The position numbers were made by a program, and so were the translations under genes. Of a DNA stretch of 64,000 bases, positions 44,625-52,031 are shown piece by piece; within the stretch, counting starts at the first letter, position 1, and every line of letters starts with the position of its first letter. Source of the DNA: a virus. The stretch is from positions 101,575 to 165,574 of IMG/VR virus record IMGVR_UViG_3300022698_000267, one strand, 5' to 3'. The notes under the pieces are model-generated. The model was given only the letters and a program-made list of their open reading frames with translations. It was not told the DNA's origin and did no database searches.

Positions 44625-45097
44625 TGGTCTTGAAGAAGATTGTGTCTGGCGGTCAGACCGGTGCAGATAGGGCAGGACTGGATGTTGCAATAGACAATGA
44701 CATTCCTCATGGTGGGTGGATTCCTAAAGGCAGAAGGACTGAAGAAGGTCCTTTAGACCCAAAATATAACCTCCAACAGACGAATTCCAGGGATTGGAAG
44801 CCAAGAACGGAAAGAAACTTAAGACTTTCAGATGGCACTATTATCTTAACATATGGACCAATACAAAAGAGGGGTGGTACCGCTTTAACGGTAAGACTTT
44901 GTGAGCAATTTAAAAAGCCTTGTCTTTATGTCGATATGAATACCGATGAGGTTGTTGAAGAAGACATTACCAAATGGTTACAAGATAATAATATCGAGGT
45001 GTTAAATGTAGCTGGTCCAAGGGCTAGTAAAGAACCAAATGTTTATCATGATGCATATGATATGTTAGAAACAGTTGTTAAAACATTGAAAAAATAA
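44624..45097 (+). CDS. SLOG-fold putative molybdenum-carrier-like protein
   Basis: 157 residues. IVSGGQTGADRAGLDVAI (about 6-23) and HGGWIPKGRRTEEGPL then LSDGTIILTYG, RGGTALTV match the family named putative molybdenum carriers, a branch of the Rossmann-like SLOG superfamily that binds nucleotide-type ligands. In bacteria some SLOG proteins sense NAD-derived signals. A role linked to the ADP-ribose genes is speculative. Confidence 0.83.
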   Translation: MVLKKIVSGGQTGADRAGLDVAIDNDIPHGGWIPKGRRTEEGPLDPKYNLQQTNSRDWKPRTERNLRLSDGTIILTYGPIQKRGGTALTVRLCEQFKKPCLYVDMNTDEVVEEDITKWLQDNNIEVLNVAGPRASKEPNVYHDAYDMLETVVKTLKK

Positions 45098-45098
45098 A

Positions 45099-45204
45099 CA
45101 GGGAGATTCGTCGGGCCCAAGATCATGATGACGGTCTCCACAATGTAGGATTGGCCTTGTCCTACATGACCAAAAGCGACGATGCTGCTCCCATCGTCGC
45201 TTTT
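45099..45204 (+). ncRNA. Structured intergenic RNA with strong terminator
   Basis: Three stems between two genes: GGAGA...TCTCC with inner CGTC/GACG, GTAGGA...TCCTAC, and the terminator. Either the 3' untranslated region of the SLOG operon or a processed small RNA. Confidence 0.5.
45172..45204 (+). terminator. Intrinsic terminator after SLOG gene
   Basis: AAAAGCGACGATG pairs with CATCGTCGCTTTT, 12 bp, 7-nt loop. Confidence 0.88.
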
Positions 45205-45223
45205 ATTTTAAGGAGGATTTAAA

Positions 45224-45679
45224 ATGCCAGAAGAAGAAATTAACATAACAGAAGTAGCAAGTGAAAGTCTAAATTCAGGTTACGAAATGTATGTTCGAAT
45301 AACTGATAATACTATGCTATACAAGGTCTTAGAAGACCATCTATCCTTGGAAGAAGTAAAATTGACCCCTGTATTCATTGTACATGATGCAAAAAGTTAC
45401 GCACAGACAGTAAGGGCATGTATGAAGAAACTGAAGGAAGGTTGGACAGATGAAGATTTAGAAGCATACGAACGTAGAGGATTAAATCCTCCTACTACTT
45501 TAGAGGAATTCCTTGCAGAGATATATGACATCACAGTCCCTTATTGGATGATAGAGGCAGTAGACATATCTATGTCCGGAGTTATGAATATAGATGACCC
45601 CTTTATAATTAGAAAAAAACTTTCTGAAGAAAATATTCCTTCAAACTATACTTTTATTACTGTCGATTCTCGATTATAA
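45224..45679 (+). CDS. Hypothetical acidic protein
   Basis: 151 residues, AAGGAGGATTT ribosome site. Acidic, mixed alpha/beta. No family recognised. A plausible promoter was not seen, so it may rely on readthrough from upstream. Confidence 0.72.
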   Translation: MPEEEINITEVASESLNSGYEMYVRITDNTMLYKVLEDHLSLEEVKLTPVFIVHDAKSYAQTVRACMKKLKEGWTDEDLEAYERRGLNPPTTLEEFLAEIYDITVPYWMIEAVDISMSGVMNIDDPFIIRKKLSEENIPSNYTFITVDSRL

Positions 45680-45688
45680 ATACTAAAA
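45680..45688 (+). promoter_or_regulatory. ATACTAAAA motif before DenV-like gene
   Basis: ATACTAAAA starts right after the 45224 stop, 33 nt before the DenV-like start. Confidence 0.42.
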
Positions 45689-45712
45689 GTATAGAAAATA
45701 GGAGGGTACTTA

Positions 45713-46180
45713 ATGCGTTGTAACGTAGGGATTAATCCAAAATATCTATTAGATCAGCATCTTATAGCTGAGTATAGAGAACTCCCAATGGTTGTTGTAT
45801 CTTTACGAAAGAACGGTTGGTATATAAAAGGGAATGTTCCAGATACCTTTGGATTGGGGGAAGGACATATCAACTTTTTTAAAGTACGATTACGATATCT
45901 TTGTCGTAGACATGATGAAATAGTAAAAGAATGCTTCTCCAGAAATTTTAATTGTACAGCATTATCAATGTCTCCACTTTTCTATCCAGTTGGTTATTGT
46001 AAGAATTGGCTTCCAACTATTGATGATTCTATGATAATTAGGAAACGTGTAGTAGAGAAAATTGAACAAAGAAATGAAAAAACACCTGGATTCTGGCGGC
46101 ATTATAGTTGTAAATTATCAGATAGTGAGTTAGAAAAAGCAAAAGAGAGAATACTAGAAGGAGACTTATTTTATGTCTGA
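45713..46180 (+). CDS. T4 endonuclease V (DenV)-like pyrimidine-dimer glycosylase
   Basis: 155 residues versus 138 in T4. LLDQHLIAEYRELPMVVVSL (about 12-31) matches T4 ADQHLMAEYRELP, keeping the catalytic Glu23 equivalent and the DNA-contact His/Arg; LGEGHINFFKVRLRYLCRRH then EIVKECFSRNFNC matches the next T4 helices. DenV uses the amine of Thr2; here residue 2 is Arg, so chemistry may differ. A Lys/Glu-rich end replaces the T4 aromatic tail. GGAGGGTAC ribosome site. Confidence 0.82.
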   Translation: MRCNVGINPKYLLDQHLIAEYRELPMVVVSLRKNGWYIKGNVPDTFGLGEGHINFFKVRLRYLCRRHDEIVKECFSRNFNCTALSMSPLFYPVGYCKNWLPTIDDSMIIRKRVVEKIEQRNEKTPGFWRHYSCKLSDSELEKAKERILEGDLFYV

Positions 46181-46457
46181 TCAATTAGGTCCTTTGGAAG
46201 AAGCATGGTTGCAGTTTAATAAAGATAATGATTTTTCTATTGAATGTGCTGAATGTTTTGAAGAAGGTTTCAAGGCAGCTTTAAACGATAAATTACGATT
46301 TCATTCTTCCTATTCTGGTTTTATTTCCACTTTAATAGTGGAGTTTGATATAGAGTTACAAAAGAAGACTGGTTGGGGTAGGAATGAGATAAAAGATAGA
46401 TTTCAGAAGTGTTTAATTAGGGCATTGACAAAGACTTTAGACAGAGAAAAGGAGTAA
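46173..46457 (+). CDS. Hypothetical helical protein
   Basis: 94 residues, overlapping the DenV-like gene by 8 nt (AAGGAGAC upstream). Acidic, helical; SIECAECFEEGFKAALNDKL. TAATG overlap with the next gene. Unassigned. Confidence 0.72.
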   Translation: MSDQLGPLEEAWLQFNKDNDFSIECAECFEEGFKAALNDKLRFHSSYSGFISTLIVEFDIELQKKTGWGRNEIKDRFQKCLIRALTKTLDREKE

Positions 46458-46774
46458 TGATGGATACTTCAAGTGTGCCTATCATAAAACTTGAGTTAGA
46501 GGGTATGAAGCACAGAATTATGACTCATCTTGGTGTTCATGGAAGTGAACTTGGTGACATAATTAATGCTGGTATAGATAGAGCAATCAAATCTTATGAC
46601 TTCGATGATAAGGTACTTTCTACAGTTCATGAGGTCTTGAATACAGAGATTGACAACTTTCTTAAATATGGTGGTGGTAGAGTTGTTATAAGAGAGGCCG
46701 TTGCAAAAACTCTTAATGAAGCTTTTAATATCTCTTCTAAACCAGATGAACCAAAACCACCAGATTCAGAATAA
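46457..46774 (+). CDS. Hypothetical helical protein
   Basis: 105 residues, AAAGGAG ribosome site in the preceding gene. Helical with a disordered Pro-rich acidic end (KPDEPKPPDSE). Unassigned. Confidence 0.72.
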   Translation: MMDTSSVPIIKLELEGMKHRIMTHLGVHGSELGDIINAGIDRAIKSYDFDDKVLSTVHEVLNTEIDNFLKYGGGRVVIREAVAKTLNEAFNISSKPDEPKPPDSE

Positions 46775-46789
46775 AGTTGTATATAATAC

Positions 46790-46818
46790 TTGACAAACCA
46801 GCTACAATCTATTATAAT
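46790..46818 (+). promoter_or_regulatory. Promoter for 46854
   Basis: TTGACA, 17-bp spacer, TATAAT. Confidence 0.83.
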
Positions 46819-46853
46819 GCATCTAATGGTTGATTAATAATGGAGGTGGCAAA

Positions 46854-47003
46854 ATGGATTTTTTAGGGTGGTCAATGCTTTTAGTTTTTATTTTTGGTGG
46901 AATAGCACAGTCCTTTCGGCACAATAAACTTTTGAACAATCTATTCGGTGGATTGGCTTTATTTACAGCTATCCCGGTGGTGATTGTGATAGCTTTACTT
47001 TAA
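46854..47003 (+). CDS. Small membrane protein, two helices
   Basis: 49 residues, TGGAGGTGGCAA ribosome site. Hydrophobic runs GWSMLLVFIFGGIAQSF and LFGGLALFTAIPVVIVIALL joined by RHNKLLNN. Unassigned. Confidence 0.66.
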   Translation: MDFLGWSMLLVFIFGGIAQSFRHNKLLNNLFGGLALFTAIPVVIVIALL

Positions 47004-47030
47004 CATTTAAACCAAAGGAGAGGAGAGAAG

Positions 47031-47498
47031 ATGAGCAAAGTGGACTACAGTAAGATTCCGGACAGAGAAAAGGCTGCAAGGTTAATGGAGGAGGCTGCTG
47101 CAAGGGCTGCAAGGGAGTTGGAGTATCAAACCCTCCATGATTCCTTGGCTTTGAATTATCGATATTTTCGCTTTCCAGTCCATTCCAGAAAGGGTAATTG
47201 CATACGAACCTGGTGGGTTTCAGTGAACTTCGGTTGGAGAGTTGTTGACAGCCATATTGAGTATTCAGTGGCTCTTCAGTCATACAAAGACTTTTTCTCA
47301 CGACCGAAGGCAAGGAAAGTTATAGACGAAAGGTTTCAGATGGGTTTCACTCGTTTGCTTCCAGTCTTCTTCGACAGCAGCAAAGACATTGGTTCTTTAC
47401 TGGCCTGGCATTACAACAATCTGGATAAGAAGAAGAGGAATGAAATCTTTGGCATCGAAGAGGAAATTCCTTCTTATCTATCGAAAATTCCGCTTTAA
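47031..47498 (+). CDS. Hypothetical protein
   Basis: 155 residues, AGGAGAGGAGAG ribosome site. Ala-rich helical N-terminus (LMEEAAARAARELEYQ), aromatic middle (NCIRTWWVSVNFGWRVVD). Unassigned. Confidence 0.74.
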   Translation: MSKVDYSKIPDREKAARLMEEAAARAARELEYQTLHDSLALNYRYFRFPVHSRKGNCIRTWWVSVNFGWRVVDSHIEYSVALQSYKDFFSRPKARKVIDERFQMGFTRLLPVFFDSSKDIGSLLAWHYNNLDKKKRNEIFGIEEEIPSYLSKIPL

Positions 47499-47509
47499 CA
47501 TACAGAACG

Positions 47510-47707
47510 ATGAGTAATATAAAAACCAAAACAATTCGAGACGTTAAAGTAGTGTTGTACCTTCCAGAGGATGTTGCTTTATGGTTAAAAGGTATAATGC
47601 AGAACCCTTTTTATGGTCAGACTCCTGATAACGAAAAAGAAATTGATTCAAAAAATAGACATGACCTTTGGGATGCTTTAAACGATTCGTTGCCACATAA
47701 AACATAA
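47510..47707 (+). CDS. Small hypothetical protein
   Basis: 65 residues, no strong SD. Beta start (TIRDVKVVLYLPEDVALWLK) and acidic end. Unassigned. Confidence 0.6.
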   Translation: MSNIKTKTIRDVKVVLYLPEDVALWLKGIMQNPFYGQTPDNEKEIDSKNRHDLWDALNDSLPHKT

Positions 47708-47708
47708 C

Positions 47709-47850
47709 AATGTTGGGTTCATTTTAACCTGTCCATAGTCGATGGTTGAATCGGCTCACCAACTAGTATGTGCGGGTGAATCTCCTTTCTTATCGTTGGG
47801 TTCCATTCTGGAGGTTGACTAGTTGCCTCCCACCTACCAAAAGTTACAAA
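47709..47850 (+). ncRNA. Possible structured intergenic RNA
   Basis: No gene. GTTGGGTTC occurs twice (near 47712 and 47797) and CAACTAGT (47760-47767) pairs with ACTAGTTG (47818-47825) around a 50-nt insert. No terminator T-run. Weak evidence. Confidence 0.4.
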
Positions 47851-47856
47851 TACTAC

Positions 47857-47885
47857 TTGACTTTTCTTCTAAAATATACTATAAT
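47857..47885 (+). promoter_or_regulatory. Promoter upstream of 47960
   Basis: TTGACT, 17-bp spacer, TATAAT. Confidence 0.82.
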
Positions 47886-47915
47886 TATGTAAAGGAAGAA
47901 AGAGCTACTCTTTCT

Positions 47916-47938
47916 TAACTTATAGAACAAATACTAAT
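47916..47938 (+). promoter_or_regulatory. Composite motif before 47960
   Basis: TAACTTATAGAACAA runs straight into ATACTAAT, the same arrangement as at 42457. Confidence 0.42.
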
Positions 47939-47959
47939 ACTTAGTAATGGAGTAGTAAA

Positions 47960-48577
47960 ATGACAAGAAAGAAAGATCCAAATATCATCAGAGTCGGCGA
48001 TTTGGTTAAAGTCATGAATCCCCGAGTATTTGAAAGATGTGGTTATCCCATGTCTTTTGAGGATGCTGTGAAGGAAGTAGAGAACAAGTATGGTGACAAA
48101 ATCAAAGAATTTATCTACAGTATTGAAGATGAAGCAAGAACTTACGTAATGGGTTTTACATTAGATAGAAATGAAATAACTAATAATGATCCTACTTTTA
48201 ATAAGATAGTAAGGGCCTTGGCTTACAATTACTTAGGAAGGAAAAAGTTTGGTGGTAGGGAAAGAAAGATTTATACTAAGGAAGTTGGACATCTTCTTCA
48301 TCGGTTGGTGGTTGTTTGTAAAGTAAGGTTTGTAAAGACTGGTTTTTATATGCCTGGTGGTGGACCTTACTATTCTTATGAAGATCCTTATCCTGAATAT
48401 GACCAAGCTTATTTGGATAAAGAAAAGACCCATAAAATATTGTCTGTTTCCAGCGTCACCAATGGACAATATGATGATTGGAAACATGGAAGACCTGTAT
48501 CAGATATTGGTTGGTGGGAATTTGATATAGAAGCTGACAATGTAAAGAAGTTGTTTCCTAACAAAGAAGGAGATTAA
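47960..48577 (+). CDS. Hypothetical protein
   Basis: 205 residues; AATGGAGTAGTAA upstream. Mixed alpha/beta with a Gly/Tyr/Pro loop (MPGGGPYYSYEDPYPEYDQA). VGDLVKVMN at the start suggests a small barrel. Unassigned. Confidence 0.75.
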   Translation: MTRKKDPNIIRVGDLVKVMNPRVFERCGYPMSFEDAVKEVENKYGDKIKEFIYSIEDEARTYVMGFTLDRNEITNNDPTFNKIVRALAYNYLGRKKFGGRERKIYTKEVGHLLHRLVVVCKVRFVKTGFYMPGGGPYYSYEDPYPEYDQAYLDKEKTHKILSVSSVTNGQYDDWKHGRPVSDIGWWEFDIEADNVKKLFPNKEGD

Positions 48578-48578
48578 A

Positions 48579-48821
48579 ATGGTTGGAATGTTTGTAACGG
48601 CTAAATCATCTCAATTGGGATACCCTGTTCAAGGTTGGGTAGCAGTAGAAGAACCAGAACTTATTATTGTTGGTATGTCTGGTCATCGGTATCGTTGTGA
48701 TAAAGGGACAAAGTATGTGGAGGTAGACAATCCACCAATTATGCCTCCAAAGGTACAAAGTGTGTTGGATGAATATAGAAATGCCCAGAATGAAGAGGAA
48801 GGAAATGTGGTGGGTTTATAA
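48579..48821 (+). CDS. Small hypothetical protein
   Basis: 80 residues, AAGGAGATTAAA ribosome site. Beta-barrel-like (GMFVTAKSSQLGYPVQGWVA). Overlaps the next gene by 17 nt. Unassigned. Confidence 0.7.
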   Translation: MVGMFVTAKSSQLGYPVQGWVAVEEPELIIVGMSGHRYRCDKGTKYVEVDNPPIMPPKVQSVLDEYRNAQNEEEGNVVGL

Positions 48822-48981
48822 ATGTGAAGACTGTGGAAGACTTTGGATTGATCCAGGTGGTGTTCCATTAAAGTGTTCTAATTGTGCAAGTAAAGACCGA
48901 GAACAATTATATGTCATAGAAAATCCCCGTAAAGAGTTAGAAAAGTATTTAAATGAAGAAAAAGGTTCTAATAATACTTGA
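48805..48981 (+). CDS. Small zinc-ribbon protein
   Basis: 58 residues from ATG 48805 (AGAGGAAGG upstream). CEDC (about 7-10) and CSNC (about 23-26) make a zinc ribbon, then an acidic helix. Unassigned. Confidence 0.7.
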   Translation: MWWVYKCEDCGRLWIDPGGVPLKCSNCASKDREQLYVIENPRKELEKYLNEEKGSNNT

Positions 48982-49006
48982 CAAAGTTCTTCATTTAATA
49001 TATAAT
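48978..49006 (+). promoter_or_regulatory. Promoter for 49041
   Basis: TTGACA, 17-bp spacer, TATAAT; AAAGGTTGGGAAA downstream. Confidence 0.84.
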
Positions 49007-49040
49007 GGAAATAAAAGGTTGGGAAATGGAGGATAAGATT

Positions 49041-49454
49041 ATGACACAACATAGAGTATTTGTATATGGAACATTGAGGAAAGGTCTTCAATTCAGTGAT
49101 GCTTTGGTTAATGGTAAATTCGAAGGTAATGCAGAAACCAAGGAAAAATATGGTTTCGTTTTTCATCACTACCCTGCGGTTCTTCCTTTGCCGGATGATG
49201 TTCATGTTAAAGGAGAGATTTATACGGTCTCTTCGGCTGTTCTGGAATCTTTGGATCGGATCGAAGGTCATCCCCGCTTTTATCGTCGACGTCCTGTGAC
49301 TGTTGTTAAAGAGAATGGATCGGAAGATGTGGCCTGGATGTACTTTTTGGGTTCTGGTGCAAATAAAGCAGAGAGAGTTGGAATTCCAATACCTAATGGC
49401 GACTTCGTTCCTTTCTACAACAAGTATTTTCGAGATAAAAAGGAAGCAGCATAA
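49041..49454 (+). CDS. Gamma-glutamylcyclotransferase-like protein (GGCT 2)
   Basis: 137 residues from ATG 49041 (GGAGG 8 nt upstream); the longer frame begins in the promoter. VFVYGTLRKGLQFSD (about 6-20) and LDRIEGHPRFYRRRPV (about 70-85) keep the loop and catalytic Glu of the GGCT/AIG2 family. Highly similar to the 20895 product without its tail. TAATG overlap with the next gene. Confidence 0.87.
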   Translation: MTQHRVFVYGTLRKGLQFSDALVNGKFEGNAETKEKYGFVFHHYPAVLPLPDDVHVKGEIYTVSSAVLESLDRIEGHPRFYRRRPVTVVKENGSEDVAWMYFLGSGANKAERVGIPIPNGDFVPFYNKYFRDKKEAA

Positions 49455-49675
49455 TGGTCACTGAAGTTAAAAGATTTAAAGCAAATGACGGTCAGGTTTT
49501 TAAAACCGAGAAAGAAGCAGAAGACCATGAAAAGATTCTTGCTTTACAGGAGTGGTACGAGGAACATAAACTTTCTGGATCCACTTATGGTTCTTCTGTT
49601 AGTTGGGATGATTTTATCGATTGGTTAATAGATCATCGGGATGAAGCAAAGGCTATCCTTAAACTGTATAAATAA
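49454..49675 (+). CDS. Small hypothetical protein
   Basis: 73 residues, coupled to GGCT 2. FKANDGQVFKTEKEAEDHEK is a motif common in short phage proteins with a beta hairpin and helix. Unassigned. Confidence 0.7.
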   Translation: MVTEVKRFKANDGQVFKTEKEAEDHEKILALQEWYEEHKLSGSTYGSSVSWDDFIDWLIDHRDEAKAILKLYK

Positions 49676-49686
49676 AGGAGAGAATA

Positions 49687-49767
49687 ATGGAAGGTATAAT
49701 CATAATCATCTTTTTTCTTTGGGCTGTGGCACAAATTGGTAAAGTGGTCAATCGTAAGAAAGACTAA
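49687..49767 (+). CDS. Single-helix membrane peptide
   Basis: 26 residues: MEGIIIIIFFLWAVAQIGKV then a basic tail (NRKKD). AAAGGAGAG ribosome site supports translation. Role unknown. Confidence 0.58.
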   Translation: MEGIIIIIFFLWAVAQIGKVVNRKKD

Positions 49768-49797
49768 AAAATTTTTCAAAAAAAGTTCAAATAATAC

Positions 49798-49826
49798 TTG
49801 ACATTTCTACTCCATTCTGTTATACT
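49798..49826 (+). promoter_or_regulatory. Cassette promoter for 49869
   Basis: TTGACA, 17-bp spacer, TATACT; TTCAAATAATAC upstream, GAGGTTGGGAGAAC downstream. Confidence 0.87.
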
Positions 49827-49868
49827 AGAGGTAAGAGGTTGGGAGAACAGAACAAGGGAGGTAGTACA

Positions 49869-50279
49869 ATGGATTACAGAGTAGAACAAGTTAAGCAATT
49901 CGTCACAGCGGGTAGAGCTTTGTTCACCATTAAAAATGAGGAGTCTGGCGGTCGATTCACCTTCAAAGTAAAACAACCCGATCGTGCTCGTGACTTTTGG
50001 TTCGTTAGTGTTTTGGATGGTCCAGATAATTACTCCAATTACAAGTACATTGGCAGCATTTTTTCTACTGATTTCCGGAGAACAACAAAGAGTCGGGTCA
50101 GTTCAGATTCACCCTGTTTTAAAGCGTTCAAGTGGTTTTGGAAACGGGTAGTGGTTGATCAGTTACCTGAGAAAGTAAGTGTTTATCATGAAGGTCGATG
50201 TGGACGATGTGGTCGGCGTCTAACGGTTCCAGAAAGTATCCAAAGTGGCTTCGGTCCGGAGTGTATTACAAGAGTCTAA
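49869..50279 (+). CDS. DUF6011-like Cys-motif protein
   Basis: 136 residues from ATG 49869 (GGGAGGTAGTAC). The C-terminal CGRCGRRLTVPESIQSGFGP and final EC form the short zinc-binding motif CxxCGRxLT.P.S...GxGPxC (DUF6011 type) seen in many phage proteins. N-terminal 100 residues are beta-rich. Function unknown. Confidence 0.8.
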   Translation: MDYRVEQVKQFVTAGRALFTIKNEESGGRFTFKVKQPDRARDFWFVSVLDGPDNYSNYKYIGSIFSTDFRRTTKSRVSSDSPCFKAFKWFWKRVVVDQLPEKVSVYHEGRCGRCGRRLTVPESIQSGFGPECITRV

Positions 50280-50304
50280 TATCCACCCTAACCACCCCTC
50301 CCAA

Positions 50305-50334
50305 AGGTGCTATTCTAACGGATAGCACCTTTTC
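50305..50334 (+). terminator. Intrinsic terminator after 49869
   Basis: GGTGCTAT pairs with ATAGCACC, 8-nt loop, then TTTT. Confidence 0.87.
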
Positions 50335-50382
50335 TATTTATATAAAACATAAGGTAATCGTAAAATTAATCGACATTTTATT

Positions 50383-52020
50383 ATGGCAAAAGGTTCGAAG
50401 AAGATAAAACAATTACCCACAAGGCCCACCAGTGTAAATGCTGTTAAACGTAGCCCCTATGTTAGACAACAGCATGTATCTACTAGTAAAGATAGATTGA
50501 GACCAAAGAAGGAAAGAACTTCTCTTCAAGAAGAAATTGGTAATCTGGAAAAGTCTTATAAGGATAGAGATCAGTATGGATCTATTACCGATAAGGGGAA
50601 GAAGTATATAAGTGATTTTGTAAAGGGAATGAAAGATAGGCCTCAGGATCAGTTGCATACTATAGCTGAGAGTGGTCTTGGTATAGTAGAGGTTGATTCC
50701 TTTTTATCGGATCATTTAGACTCTGATGGTATGGCTAAGTTAGCATTAAATACCAAAGATCCTTTCGCTAGGTCAATGTTAACCGATAGGATGGATAATA
50801 AATCTTTACATAAACTATTGGACAAAGAAAAAAATCCTGAAGTTATTCAAAGAATGGCTTTAAATATTGATCAGAAGGGATTACATAGGATTGTAGATAG
50901 ACCAGAGACTTCTGGAGATGATTATTCAATATTAATAACCGCATTAAATAGGATGGATACTGCTGGTGCTAAGAAGATAATGGATAAAGCAAATTGGCAG
51001 AAGTGGTTAAAGAATGACACTGGGGAAGAACATGTTGGTGATCATGGTTCTAGATTTGCAAAGAAATTGTTCAATAAATTAGGAATGGACGATTTAAGAA
51101 AGTTTATTGATGGAGGAGGCACAGCAAAGAATGCTTTTGGAGATGATATTGCTAAGGATTCTTTTCTGCAACGTGCTTCATATTCTGAGCTTAAGAAAAA
51201 GTTTCCTAATGAGAGGGTCACTAAATTTAAGGAAAAGCATAAAGGATTGCTGGAAGGTGTTGATAAGTTAAAGACTCATGAAGAACTGGTTAATCACTTC
51301 TCAAAGAATTTACCAGACAACATACCAGAAGATGAGAATATGCCTGGTCTAAAGTCCTTATTTAGAGAGAACACAACTCATTTTTCCCAACAAATGGATT
51401 ATTGGTTGTTTACAATGGGACAAGAACCAACTCATAATTTAAAGTTTGCTACTATTGATTCTTTTGGTGGTCAATTTAATAGCACTAAGAATCCTAAACA
51501 CAGAGAAATGTCAGAACCTTTCTTAAGAGATAGATATGATGGTGTTGGTCCTGAAATTAAAGCAGACTTGGCTAGAGGTTTACAAATATCTAAAGCTTTA
51601 AGTAGATCCATTCTAGATAAAAGATTTCCTGGACAGGATACCATTGAGTTATTTAGAGGAACATCTAGGCCAGAAGTTAACATCAAAAGGAACAAAGAAG
51701 GTGTTCCACAAGCTTCTGCTTCTTCTGATCCACTTTCCTCATGGACACCAAATCCAACAACAGCATCATCTTTTGCTAATCAAAGGGGTGTGTTGTCTAG
51801 TAAGAAGGGACTGGTGCTAAGAACTCATGCTAATAAGGACAATGTTATAGGGACCAACCAGTTTTGGAGTAAGGAGGGTGCTCAGCAAGAACACATTGTG
51901 AATTTTTCTCGTCCTGTTAGTGTGGATGTGATGAGAGATTATAACAATGATTATCAGCATGATGATTGGGATCAGTTCTGGGAACATGATCCATATGCAG
52001 AAGAGGAAGAACCTTACTGA
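50383..52020 (+). CDS. Large ADP-ribosyltransferase (QxE type)
   Basis: 545 residues. The C-terminal 130 residues hold the ART signature: ELFRGTSR (R425), SSWTPNPTTASSFA (S453-W-T455) and EGAQQEHIV (Q501-x-E503). QxE in place of ExE suggests a non-Arg acceptor, as in C3-type enzymes. The basic N-terminus and a long helical region (about 40-400, with repeated short helices such as LHRIVDRPE, LHKLLDKEK) may be a delivery or targeting part, like T4 Alt. No cassette promoter; starts after a poor SD. Followed by a sulfotransferase gene. Confidence 0.82.
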   Translation: MAKGSKKIKQLPTRPTSVNAVKRSPYVRQQHVSTSKDRLRPKKERTSLQEEIGNLEKSYKDRDQYGSITDKGKKYISDFVKGMKDRPQDQLHTIAESGLGIVEVDSFLSDHLDSDGMAKLALNTKDPFARSMLTDRMDNKSLHKLLDKEKNPEVIQRMALNIDQKGLHRIVDRPETSGDDYSILITALNRMDTAGAKKIMDKANWQKWLKNDTGEEHVGDHGSRFAKKLFNKLGMDDLRKFIDGGGTAKNAFGDDIAKDSFLQRASYSELKKKFPNERVTKFKEKHKGLLEGVDKLKTHEELVNHFSKNLPDNIPEDENMPGLKSLFRENTTHFSQQMDYWLFTMGQEPTHNLKFATIDSFGGQFNSTKNPKHREMSEPFLRDRYDGVGPEIKADLARGLQISKALSRSILDKRFPGQDTIELFRGTSRPEVNIKRNKEGVPQASASSDPLSSWTPNPTTASSFANQRGVLSSKKGLVLRTHANKDNVIGTNQFWSKEGAQQEHIVNFSRPVSVDVMRDYNNDYQHDDWDQFWEHDPYAEEEEPY

Positions 52021-52031
52021 GAGGAGATTCT

